A stretch of DNA of 64,000 nt from Streptomyces sp. NL15-2K (lineage in GTDB: Bacteria > Actinomycetota > Actinomycetes > Streptomycetales > Streptomycetaceae), in contig NZ_CP130630.1 of NCBI RefSeq assembly GCF_030551255.1, forward strand, positions 12,027,001 to 12,091,000, in the 5' to 3' direction. Position 1 is the stretch's first letter. Each line of letters opens with the position of its first letter. Below the pieces are notes generated by a model, which was given only the letters and a program-made list of their open reading frames with translations, did not search any database and was not told the DNA's origin. Made by a program: the position numbers and the translations under genes. Below, piece after piece: positions 26,421-34,232 of the stretch.

Positions 26421-27391
26421 AGCACCGCGACCGGGTTGACGGGCGAGCCGGTGCCGCCGGGGACGTTCAGCGGTGCCACGACGAGCAGGAACTCGTAGCG
26501 GCCCTCGGCGGCGCAGGCGGTGGACAGTGCCTCCAGGTCGAGGTTGTCCAGCAGCGGTACACCCATGGCGGTGAGGGCGAGGGCGTGCACGGGGGAGTGC
26601 AGTCCCTCGACGGGGGAGGGACGTACGTCGCTGTCGCCGTCGCCACCCAGCAGGGCGATCCCGCGCTCGGCCAGCAGGGGGACGGCGTCGACGTGGAAGC
26701 CGGCGCTGGCGTTGTCGGGGTTCCAGGCGCCGAGTTCGGCGCGGCGCCGGAAGTGACCGGAGCGCAGCAGGACCGCGTCTGCCTCGCCGATGGTCACGCC
26801 GAGCGCCTTCTCGGCGGCGAGGACGTCCTCGGCGTGCACCGCGGTGCCGGGCTCCAGCCAGTCGGTGCCGAGGACGGCGGGCAGATCGATCAGGACGCCC
26901 CTGGTGACGAGCGGACCGAGGGCGGAGACGGCGCCGAAGTGGGCGCCGGCCGCGTCGACGACCTCGCGGGCGGTGCGGCCGTCGTAGAGCTGCCCGCGGT
27001 AGGCGATGTGCGAGAGCGCGTCGAGATGGCTGACGCCCTTGCCGTGGTAGTCGACGGCGATGAAGTCCTTGTGGCAGGACGGCTCGGGAGCCTCCACGTC
27101 ACCGAGGTCGGACATGTAGTGCAGGGCGGGCTTGCCGTTGTCCGGGCCGGGCACCGTGTTCCAGGGCAGGGCCATCGGGACGGTGGTGCCGCTGCGGACC
27201 AGGGCGGTGGCACGCTGGACGTGTGCCGGGGTGACCCGGTTCCACGCGCCGCGGTCGGCGGGGGTCCAGCGGCCCCAGGTGCGCACCGCGTCGAAGAGCG
27301 CGTCGAACTCCTCCCGCGACAGGCGGGGTCCGTTGTCGGGGAGGGGAGGGGAAGGCTGGGGATGCGGGGAATCGGTAGGGCTGCTGGTCAT
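26417..27391 (-). CDS. Cyclase-family (kynurenine formamidase-like) metal-dependent hydrolase
   Basis: A 324-residue protein of the cyclase/kynurenine-formamidase fold. The metal-binding HYHGKGVSHLDALSHIAYRG region (the HxGTHxDxPxH equivalent, here HGKGVSHLDALSH) is near residue 135, and a C-terminal EGLHSPVHALALTAMGVPLLDNLDLEAL block near residue 268 is diagnostic. Members open or close amide or lactone rings. In a sugar-acid operon a lactonase-like role is attractive but unproven. The start at 27391 was chosen as the last ATG before the conserved region; an earlier in-frame ATG near 27535 would run into the IclR promoter. Confidence 0.8.
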   Translation of the reverse strand: MTSSPTDSPHPQPSPPLPDNGPRLSREEFDALFDAVRTWGRWTPADRGAWNRVTPAHVQRATALVRSGTTVPMALPWNTVPGPDNGKPALHYMSDLGDVEAPEPSCHKDFIAVDYHGKGVSHLDALSHIAYRGQLYDGRTAREVVDAAGAHFGAVSALGPLVTRGVLIDLPAVLGTDWLEPGTAVHAEDVLAAEKALGVTIGEADAVLLRSGHFRRRAELGAWNPDNASAGFHVDAVPLLAERGIALLGGDGDSDVRPSPVEGLHSPVHALALTAMGVPLLDNLDLEALSTACAAEGRYEFLLVVAPLNVPGGTGSPVNPVAVL

Positions 27392-27528
27392 GTGCTGCTC
27401 AGCGCTCCAAGGCTCGGAGGGTGCCGTCGGCCGGCCCGAAGGCGCGCTACGGTCGGGAATCTCGGCGAGACTCGACGGCAAAGCGTGCGCCGACGGCATT
27501 GTCGTTCGGGGACACACGAGGGACAATA

Positions 27529-27540
27529 ACAACATGCTGA
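27529..27540. promoter_or_regulatory. ACARCATNYTGG-type site upstream of the IclR gene
   Basis: ACAACATGCTGA lies 32-43 bases upstream of the probable IclR start and matches 11 of 12 positions of the motif repeated at 17598-17720 and 31203. GTCGTTC and GAACGAC near 27501 and 27539 also form an inverted repeat around it. This position suits autoregulation and control of the divergent cyclase operon. Confidence 0.5.
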
Positions 27541-27571
27541 ACGACGAACAGAATGATGGGTGGAGTTGACG

Positions 27572-28366
27572 GTGAGCGCAAGCGACCCGGGAAGTCTTGT
27601 CCCGGCGGTGACGCGGGCCGTGGCGATCCTGGACACGCTCGGTGAGGCGGAGGGCCGCCCGCTGTCGGTCAGTGAGATCGCACGTGCCCTGGGCCTGCCG
27701 AAGTCCTCGACGGGGAACCTCTGTGCCTCACTGGAGGCGGCGGGCATGATCACGCGCAACGGAACCGGCTTCGGCCTGGGGCGCAAGCTGGTGGAGCTGG
27801 GTGGGCGTTATCTGTCCACGGTGGACCAGCTGCGCGACTTCTACGAGCTGTGCCGGCGCAGCGCGCACATCTCCCGGGAGACCGCCCGGGTCGCCGTCCT
27901 GGACGGCCTGGATGTGCTCTACCTGGCCAGGTACGACGGCACCCAGCCGCTGCGGCTCACCGCCAACATCGGCGACCGCTTCCCCGCGAACTGCACGGCG
28001 ACCGGGAAGGCCATCCTGTCCACCCTGGACCCGGCGGTGGCCGAGGACCGGCTGCGCGGCCGCACCCTGCCCGCGCTCAGCGACCGGTCCATCACCTCGG
28101 TGCCGGCGTTGCTGGCGGATCTGGCGGCGAGCCGGGAGCGGGGCTACGCCATCGACGACGAGGAGGCCGGGGCCGGCATCGTCTGCCTGGCCGTGCCGGT
28201 CAGGGGGTTCCGTACCGACTCCTCGCCCTTCGCGATCAGCGTCACCGTGCTCAAGGCGCGCCTGGACGACGAGTTCCGCGAGGCGCTGCTGAAGGATCTG
28301 CGTGCCATCGCGGCGGGGCTGGAGAACCCCATGCTCCCGCAGGGGGTGTCCACCGGCAGCGGATGA
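27572..28366 (+). CDS. IclR-family transcriptional regulator
   Basis: A 264-residue regulator with a winged helix-turn-helix (PLSVSEIARALGLPKSSTGNLCASLEAAGMI, residues 30-60) and the IclR effector domain. The GTG at 27572 is preferred because GGTGGAG lies 6 bases upstream; an in-frame GTG at 27560 adds four residues. It is divergent from the cyclase-gnd operon. Its likely targets are the genes carrying the ACARCATNYTGG motif, which include both gluconate operons and the sugar transporter plus pentose-phosphate genes. The effector is probably a sugar acid, by inference from these targets. Confidence 0.9.
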   Translation: MSASDPGSLVPAVTRAVAILDTLGEAEGRPLSVSEIARALGLPKSSTGNLCASLEAAGMITRNGTGFGLGRKLVELGGRYLSTVDQLRDFYELCRRSAHISRETARVAVLDGLDVLYLARYDGTQPLRLTANIGDRFPANCTATGKAILSTLDPAVAEDRLRGRTLPALSDRSITSVPALLADLAASRERGYAIDDEEAGAGIVCLAVPVRGFRTDSSPFAISVTVLKARLDDEFREALLKDLRAIAAGLENPMLPQGVSTGSG

Positions 28367-28371
28367 GGCCG

Positions 28372-28381
28372 CGCGGGGGCT
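28372..28381 (+). terminator. Left arm of the IclR terminator, split by insertion elements
   Basis: If the 2.7-kb insertion array is removed, 28372-28381 pairs with 31106-31115 (10 bp) and GGTCC-ACGC-GGACC (31091-31104) forms the apex, giving a compact hairpin 6 bases after the IclR stop codon. The CTAG target (28380-28383) is in the stem. The arms are now 2.7 kb apart, so the hairpin can no longer fold in the message. Confidence 0.55.
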
Positions 28382-29483
28382 AGGGCCTGTGTGACGTTGT
28401 GATCAATCTTGCCGATCCGGATCCCTCTGGAAGGCAGATCCGGTAGGAAGACGATCGTGACGCGAAGGCAACTCACCGACGAGCAGTGGCAGTTGATCGA
28501 ACCGTTCCTGCCGATAGGCGAGTGCGGTCCGTACCCTGAGCGGCTGCGTGAGCAGTTCGAGGGGGTGATCTGGCGGTTCCGCACCAGCAGTCAGTGGCGG
28601 GAAATGCCGGGCGGGTTCGGCCCGTGGCCGACGGTCTACGGCCGTTTCCGGGTCTGGCGGGACGCCGGCGTCTTCACCGCACTGCTGGAAGGTGTGATCG
28701 CTGAGGCCGCCCGCCAGGGGAAGACGGACTTGTCCCTGGTCAGCGTGGACTCCACCACCGCCCGGGCCCACCACGACGCCGCCGGGATGTGCATCGGCAA
28801 GGAGGTCATGGACGCCCTGGAGGAAGCCGCCGCCGACCAGGAACGGGCCTGGCAAAAGGGGGCGGCCCGCCGGAACAGAACGGACAGGACGGAAGCGACA
28901 CGCCCGGGCGGGAAGAGCGGCGGCACGTCAGGCGACGGCGCAAGCTCCGTCTGAAGGAAGCCCTGCTCGGCAGGTCCCGTGGCGGGCTGACGAGCAAGGT
29001 TCATCTCGCCGCGGACCGCAAGTGCCGTCCGTTGTCGTTCGTCCTGACCGCAGGACAGGCCGCCGACAGCCCGCAGTTCGTCCCCGTGCTGCAGAAGGTG
29101 CGGGTCCGTCTGCCTGTCGGCCGTCCCCGGACCCGGCCTGGCGCTGTCGCTGCGGACAAGGCCTACTCATCCCGCGCCAACCGTTCCTACTTGCGAAAAC
29201 GCAACATCAAGGCCGTCATCCCGGAGAAGAGGGACCAGGCTGCCAACCGAAAGAAGAAAGGCAGCCGGGGCGGCCGGCCCACAGGTCACGACACCGGTCT
29301 CTACAAGGAGCGGAACACCGTCGAGCGCCTGATCAACAAGCTGAAGGCCTGGCGGGGCATCGCGACTCGATACGACAAGACGCCCGAGAGCTACCTCGCC
29401 GGCCTCTACCTCCGCGCCTCGATGATCTGGATCAACGATCTACTGAAGGCGACAGGTTGATCACAACGTCACACAGGCCCTAG
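28380..29483 (+). mobile_element. IS5-family (IS427-like) insertion sequence
   Basis: This 1.1-kb element is bounded by perfect 27-base inverted repeats (28380-28406 and 29457-29483; the outer bases start CTAGGGCCTGTGTGACGTTG). The repeats include CTAG at both ends, so the target is CTAG or the TA within it. It encodes a two-frame IS5-type transposase on the plus strand. Both ends and all visible motifs are intact, so the element may be active. Its right CTAG is also the left CTAG of the next element. Confidence 0.9.
28457..29460 (+). CDS. IS5-family transposase made by -1 frameshifting
   Basis: The first frame (GTG 28457, RBS AGGAAG) encodes TRRQLTDEQWQLIEPFLP, typical of IS5-group enzymes, and the first catalytic Asp in SVDSTTARAHHDA. 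The second frame carries the second Asp (AADKAYSS) and the Glu (ERNTVERLINKLKAWRGIATRYDK) and ends at 29460. The frames overlap between 28789 and 28954 and are related by -1. The run CAAAAGGGGG at 28852-28861, read AAG GGG in frame 1, is a credible slippery site. This arrangement is common in the IS427 group and need not mean decay. Confidence 0.85.
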
Positions 29484-30914
29484 TAGGACTCCGTTAGGTC
29501 TTCCGGTCGGGCCTGTTCGGGAGCATGTTGGGTTGGGTGGATGCACATGAAGTGAACCGTGTGCGGGCGAAGTTGGCGCTGTTCGTGGCGGATGTGTTCG
29601 CCTCGGTGCCGCGGAAGGACCAGCGGGCCAAGGGCGACTGCTACTTGCGCGGACTGATGCTGGACGGTCGGCGCAAGTCCATCCAGGCCATGGCCTCGCG
29701 ATTACCGGACGGCAACGAGCAGAACCTGCAGCAGTTCGTGAACCAGTCCACGTGGGATCCGGTGCCGGTGCAGCGCAGGATCTGCGAACGGATGCTGCCG
29801 CTGATCGGTCCGGCGGCGTGGGTGATCGACGATGTGTCGGTGCCCAAGGACGGCCGGATGTCGGCCGGGGTGGCTCCGCAGTACTGCGGAGCGTTGGGAA
29901 AGAGAGCAAACTGCCAGGTCGCGGTCAGTATTCACGCCGCCACCGACACCGCCTCCTGCCCGCTGCAATGGCGTCTGTTCCTGCCTGAGGAGTGGGTATC
30001 GGACACCGTCCGCCGGGACCTCGCGCGGATCCCGGCGGACGTCACGCACCGCGAGAAGTGGCGCCTGGCCCTGGACATGCTCGACACGCTCGCCGGCTGG
30101 GGCATGAGGCCGCCGGCTGTGGTGGCTGACGCCGCCTACGGCACCAACGCGCATCTGCGAGCCGCATTGTCCGACCGCCAAGTCGCCTACGTGCTGGCCG
30201 TCCGCGGCGATGTGACCGCCCATCCGTTGGACGCGGAGCCTGAGGCCCCAGCCCGCAACGGGCATGTCGGCTGCTGGCCACAGCCCCGCTACCGGCATCC
30301 AGCACCGTCCTTGGCGGCCCTTGCCGCCGGCCTTGATCAAGACGCATTCACCCCGCTCACCTGGCGGCACGGCTCGAGAGGGGAGTTACGTTCCCGCTTC
30401 GCCGCCGTGCGTGTCCGTCCCGCCGGCAAGGCCGTCGAGCGCCCGATCAAAGCTGCGGCCTCGGCCGGACAGGGCTGGTGGGACGGGATCCTGCCCGACT
30501 GCTGGCTGCTGGTCGAATGGCCCTCCGGCGCCGAGGCGCCGACCGATTACTGGCTGTCCAACCTGCCGGCCGACACTCCGATCGCCGACCTGGTCCGTCT
30601 GGCGAAGGTCCGCTGGCGCATCGAGCACGACTACCGCGAACTCAAGCACGGCCTGGGCCTGGACCACTTCGAAGGGCGTTCCTGGCCGGGCTGGCACCAC
30701 CACGTCACCCTCGTGACCGCCGCCCACGCCTTCCTCACCGAACAGCGCCTGGCCCCAAAAGTGCCCGGGCCGGTCTCACCCTCTACCAAGTCCTCGAGAC
30801 CCTCCAGGACGTCTTGAGGTGCTGGACCGGCATCTGCACCACCTGCCACCAAACCCTGCCCACCAGGACCTACACAACGCCAAGATCGAGAAAGACCTAA
30901 CGGAGTCCTACTAG
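29480..30914 (+). mobile_element. IS701-family insertion sequence
   Basis: This 1.43-kb element has perfect 19-base inverted repeats (29484-29502 and 30892-30910; TAGGACTCCGTTAGGTCTT) flanked by a direct CTAG on each side (29480-29483 and 30911-30914). This matches the 4-base CTAG/YTAR target duplication of the IS701 family. One transposase gene fills it. The left CTAG belongs to the IS5-type element and the right CTAG to the following hairpin element. Confidence 0.9.
29525..30817 (+). CDS. IS701-family DDE transposase
   Basis: A 430-residue transposase. Motifs include WVIDDVSVPKDGRMSAGVAPQYCG with the first Asp near residue 102, VVADAAYGTNAHLR with the second Asp near residue 201, and the Y-R-E-K-like block VRWRIEHDYRELKHGLGLDHFEGRSWPGWHHH near residue 365, which carries the Glu. 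This layout is characteristic of IS701. One TTA leucine codon occurs at 29702-29704, so in a Streptomyces host its translation could depend on the bldA tRNA. The C-terminus changes to a low-complexity tail after FLTEQRLAPK, hinting at a small C-terminal frameshift. Confidence 0.9.
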   Translation: MLGWVDAHEVNRVRAKLALFVADVFASVPRKDQRAKGDCYLRGLMLDGRRKSIQAMASRLPDGNEQNLQQFVNQSTWDPVPVQRRICERMLPLIGPAAWVIDDVSVPKDGRMSAGVAPQYCGALGKRANCQVAVSIHAATDTASCPLQWRLFLPEEWVSDTVRRDLARIPADVTHREKWRLALDMLDTLAGWGMRPPAVVADAAYGTNAHLRAALSDRQVAYVLAVRGDVTAHPLDAEPEAPARNGHVGCWPQPRYRHPAPSLAALAAGLDQDAFTPLTWRHGSRGELRSRFAAVRVRPAGKAVERPIKAAASAGQGWWDGILPDCWLLVEWPSGAEAPTDYWLSNLPADTPIADLVRLAKVRWRIEHDYRELKHGLGLDHFEGRSWPGWHHHVTLVTAAHAFLTEQRLAPKVPGPVSPSTKSSRPSRTS

Positions 30915-31091
30915 GCCCTGTCGTCAAATTCCCGCCTGCCGCGCGACGCCATGCACGCACTCTCGCCGCACCGGGCCCTGACCCAAGTACATCCAGTACG
31001 TGGGTCAGGGCCCGGCGCGCCGAGAGCACGCACCTGACGCCGCGCGGCCCGCCCTTCGGGCGGACGACGGGAATTTGACGACAGGGCCTAG
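30911..31091. mobile_element. MITE-like hairpin element 2
   Basis: A 181-base non-coding element flanked by CTAG on both sides, with perfect 24-base inverted repeats that include the CTAG (30911-30934 and 31068-31091; CTAGGCCCTGTCGTCAAATT outermost). Inside is a 46-base imperfect hairpin (30939-30984 with 31002-31047): 37 pairs, 7 A-C type mismatches that become G-U on the minus strand, and 2 others. Its loop AAGTACATCCAGTACG and the blocks CTCTCGCCGCACCGG and CGCCGAGAGCACGCACC match element 1 (4315), while the terminal repeats and the inner stem are different in sequence. The ends resemble IS5-type ends, so mobilisation in trans is inferred. Confidence 0.8.
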
Positions 31092-31130
31092 GTCCACGCG
31101 GACCGAGCCCCCGCGGGCGATCGCGGTGTG

Positions 31131-31167
31131 ACGGCGGCCGTACGGAACCTTTCCGTACGGCCGCCGT
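31131..31167. repeat. Perfect 17-bp hairpin upstream of the sugar ABC operon
   Basis: ACGGCGGCCGTACGGAA (31131-31147) and its exact complement (31151-31167) are separated by CCT. It stands 115 bases before the ABC gene start and may be a terminator for leftward or rightward transcription or a leader hairpin. A weaker GGCA-N5-TGCC repeat follows at 31176-31188. Confidence 0.6.
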
Positions 31168-31202
31168 AACTTTGGGGCAATAAATGCCAGCGGGAGTATT
31201 GA

Positions 31203-31214
31203 CCAGCATGCTGT
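31203..31214 (-). promoter_or_regulatory. ACARCATNYTGG-type site upstream of the sugar ABC operon
   Basis: Read on the minus strand this is ACAGCATGCTGG, an exact match to the motif repeated at 17598-17720. It lies about 70 bases upstream of the probable GTG start at 31282. It links the transporter, transketolase and transaldolase genes to the proposed IclR regulon. Confidence 0.5.
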
Positions 31215-31281
31215 GAGGAGTTCAGGATTCTGGTCGAGCCGATGGAGTGGTCCTCGGCCTGCAGATCCCCCGGAGAAGTCC

Positions 31282-32850
31282 GTGAAAGACACTCCCGACG
31301 ACACAGCTCCCAGCCCCTCGCCGCCCGACGGCCTCGCGGCTTCCCGCCCGCTGGTGACGATCCGCGGACTGCGCAAGCGGTTCGGAGGCACCCTCGCCCT
31401 CAGTGACGTCGACCTTGACGTCCACGCCGGCAGTGTCCTCGCCCTATTGGGGCACAACGGTGCCGGAAAATCCACACTTATCAAGATCCTCGCCGGGGTC
31501 TACCGCGCCGACGAAGGCCAGGTCACCGTCGCCGGCCACCCCCTCGGCAGCGACGCCGCGTCCACCGAGATGTCCTTCATCCACCAGGACCTGGGCCTGG
31601 TCGAGTGGATGACGGTGGCCGAGAACGTCGCCCTGGGCACCGGCTACCCCCGCCGCGGCGGCCTCGTCTCCTGGCGGCAGGTACGCCGGCGCTGCACCGA
31701 GGCCCTGGACATCGTCGCCGGTCACCTCGACCCCGACGCGGCCGTCGCCGACCTCACCCGCGCCGAACGCTCCCTCGTCGCCATCGCCCGCGCGCTGTCC
31801 ACCCGCGCCCGCCTCATCGTCCTCGACGAACCCACCGCCAGCCTGCCCGCCGCGGACTGCGCGCGGCTCTTCGAGGTCCTGCACACCCTGCGCGACCGCG
31901 GCCACGCCATCGTCTACGTCAGCCACCGCCTCGACGAGGTCTACCAGGTCGCCGACCGCTTCGCCGTCCTGCGCGACGGCCACCTCATCAGCCAGGGCCT
32001 CCTCGCCGACCACGGCCCCGACCGCATCGTGCACGACATCGTCGGCCACGAACCGGAGAGCCACCGCCCGCCCGCCCCCCGGACCACGGACGTCCCGGCC
32101 TCCACCGTGCTGCACCTGACCGGCGTGACCACCGAGGGCGCCGGCCCCGTCGACCTCGAACTGCCCGCCGGGGAAGTCCTCGGCATGGTCGGCCTCACCG
32201 GCGCCGGCCACATGGACCTCGGCCGGGCCCTCGCCGGGGCCCGGCCCTTCACCGGCGGCGAGGTGCGGCTCGACGGCAGGCCGTACCGCCCAGGATCGGT
32301 CGCCGCCGCCGTCGACGCCGGGATCGGCTTCGTCACCAGCAACCGCCAGGAGGAGGGCTGCGCCCTCGAACTCACCGTGCGCGAGAACTTCCTGGCCAAC
32401 CCCCGCGCCGACGCCCGCTCTCCGTGGCGCTGGATCAGCCCGGCGCGCGAACGCGCCGAAGCCACGTCACTCGTCGAGCGCTTCGGAGTACGCCCCACCG
32501 ACCCCGAGGCACCGATCGCCACCCTGTCCGGCGGCAACCAGCAGAAGGTGATGATCGGCCGCTGGCTGCGCCTGAGCCGCCGCGTGGTGATCCTCGAGGA
32601 ACCGACCGCCGGAGTCGACGTCGGCGCCAAGGCCGAGATCTACCGGCTCCTCGACGACGCCCTCGCCGAAGGACTCGCCGTCCTGCTCATCTCCACCGAC
32701 TTCGAGGAGGTCGCCGACGTCTGCCACCGCGCCCTGGTCTTCGTACGGGGCGGAGTGACGGCGGAACTGTCCGGCGAAGCCCTCACCGTCACCGAACTCA
32801 CCCACGCCGCGTCGGCCATGCCGGCGCTGACCGGAACGGGTACCCACTGA
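31282..32850 (+). CDS. Sugar ABC transporter ATP-binding protein (RbsA/XylG type)
   Basis: A 522-residue double ATPase. The first nucleotide-binding domain has Walker A GHNGAGKST (near residue 62) and Walker B LIVLDEPTA. The second half has a degenerate Walker A (GLTGAGHMDLG) but a good signature LSGGNQQKVMIGRWL, as in RbsA. The GTG at 31282 is preferred over 31213 because CGGAGAAG lies just upstream and the conserved region starts soon after. The stop overlaps the permease ATG by one base (TGATG). It powers uptake of a pentose or similar sugar. Confidence 0.9.
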   Translation: MKDTPDDTAPSPSPPDGLAASRPLVTIRGLRKRFGGTLALSDVDLDVHAGSVLALLGHNGAGKSTLIKILAGVYRADEGQVTVAGHPLGSDAASTEMSFIHQDLGLVEWMTVAENVALGTGYPRRGGLVSWRQVRRRCTEALDIVAGHLDPDAAVADLTRAERSLVAIARALSTRARLIVLDEPTASLPAADCARLFEVLHTLRDRGHAIVYVSHRLDEVYQVADRFAVLRDGHLISQGLLADHGPDRIVHDIVGHEPESHRPPAPRTTDVPASTVLHLTGVTTEGAGPVDLELPAGEVLGMVGLTGAGHMDLGRALAGARPFTGGEVRLDGRPYRPGSVAAAVDAGIGFVTSNRQEEGCALELTVRENFLANPRADARSPWRWISPARERAEATSLVERFGVRPTDPEAPIATLSGGNQQKVMIGRWLRLSRRVVILEEPTAGVDVGAKAEIYRLLDDALAEGLAVLLISTDFEEVADVCHRALVFVRGGVTAELSGEALTVTELTHAASAMPALTGTGTH

Positions 32851-34076
32851 TGGCCACCGAGACCGAATCCTCCCGCCGCGCACAGCGGTCCACGACCGGG
32901 GGCGACGCCGAAGCGAGCAGGAACGACGACACGAACGCCGGCGCCTCCGTCGCCCCGCCCCGCCCTGGCACCCGCAAGGACGCGCCTCACAACGGCGGCG
33001 GCCGACTGCGCGGCCACCTGATAGGCACCTACGGCCTGCTCGCCCTCGCCGTCCTGCTGTTCCTGATCTTCTCCTTCGCCCTCCCGGACACCTTCCCGAC
33101 CCTGGACAACGCCTCCTCGATCCTGTCCAACCAGTCGATCCCGGCGATGCTCGCGCTCGGCGCGATGATCCCCATCGTCACCGGCAAGTTCGACCTGTCC
33201 GTCGGCTACGGCCTCGGCTTCGCCCACGTGCTGGCGATGCAGCTCATCGTGAACAACGGCTGGCCCTGGCCGCTGGCCTGCGTGGTCGTCATCGTCGGCG
33301 GCGGCCTCATCGGCGTGTTCAACGGCCTGCTGGTCGAGTTCGCCCGGATCGACTCCTTCATCGCCACGCTCGGCACCGGCAGCGTGCTGTACGCCTTCAC
33401 CGGCTGGATCACCGACGGCGCCCGCATCGTCCCCGGCCCGCACGGACTGCCCCCGGCCTTCACCGACCTGTACGACTCGAAGTTCCTCGGTCTGCCCGTG
33501 CCCGCCTTCTACGTCCTCGGTCTGGCCGTCGTGCTGTGGCTGCTGCTGGAACGGCTGCCGCTGGGCCGCTACCTGTACGTCATCGGCTCCAACGCCCGGG
33601 CCGCGGACCTGGTCGGCATTCCCGCCCGCCGCTACGGCGTCTACGCCTTCGCCGGCTCCGGGCTCGTGGTCGGCTGCGCCGGCGTCCTGCTCGCCGCCCA
33701 GCAGCAGATCGGCAACCCCAGCGTCGGCATGGACTACCTGCTGCCCGCCTTCGTGGGCGCGCTGCTCGGTTCCACCGCCATCAAGCCCGGCCGCGCCAAC
33801 GCCGCCGGCACCGTCGTCGCCGTCGCCATCCTCGCCATTGGCCTCGCGGGCATCCAGCAACTCGGAGCCGAGTTCTGGGCCACGTCCCTGTTCAACGGCG
33901 GAACCCTCCTCCTCGCGGTCGGCCTGGCCGGCTACTCCGCCCGCCGCAGGCTGCGCGCCGGCGCCACCGCCACGCGCAGGTCACTGTCCGAGCCGCCGAC
34001 GTCTCCCACGCCGCCCCTCGCCTCCGACGGGGAATCCGAACCCCGGCCGCCGTCCGCGACAGCGGACCAGGTCTGA
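32850..34076 (+). CDS. Sugar ABC transporter permease (RbsC/XylH type)
   Basis: A 408-residue inner-membrane protein with about nine or ten hydrophobic segments from residue 58 onward. NQSIPAMLALGAMIPIVTGKFDLSVGYGLGFA and GTVVAVAILAIGLAGIQQLG are characteristic of the ribose/xylose permease family. About 55 hydrophilic residues precede the first helix and a proline-rich tail of about 40 residues follows the last, both longer than in RbsC. It is translationally coupled to the ATPase gene. Confidence 0.9.
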   Translation: MATETESSRRAQRSTTGGDAEASRNDDTNAGASVAPPRPGTRKDAPHNGGGRLRGHLIGTYGLLALAVLLFLIFSFALPDTFPTLDNASSILSNQSIPAMLALGAMIPIVTGKFDLSVGYGLGFAHVLAMQLIVNNGWPWPLACVVVIVGGGLIGVFNGLLVEFARIDSFIATLGTGSVLYAFTGWITDGARIVPGPHGLPPAFTDLYDSKFLGLPVPAFYVLGLAVVLWLLLERLPLGRYLYVIGSNARAADLVGIPARRYGVYAFAGSGLVVGCAGVLLAAQQQIGNPSVGMDYLLPAFVGALLGSTAIKPGRANAAGTVVAVAILAIGLAGIQQLGAEFWATSLFNGGTLLLAVGLAGYSARRRLRAGATATRRSLSEPPTSPTPPLASDGESEPRPPSATADQV

Positions 34077-34232
34077 GAGCTGCCGGCCATCGCACCCCGT
34101 TCGCCGGCGACCAGCCCCCACCCCGCCACCGGTGCGGTCAGCCCTGCCGGTCCGGACGCCCCGGCCGCCCAGTCCCGAAGAGCATCCGCCATCCCTCGCC
34201 GCCTTCCCCGTACGTCAGCAAGGAGCCTGCTC

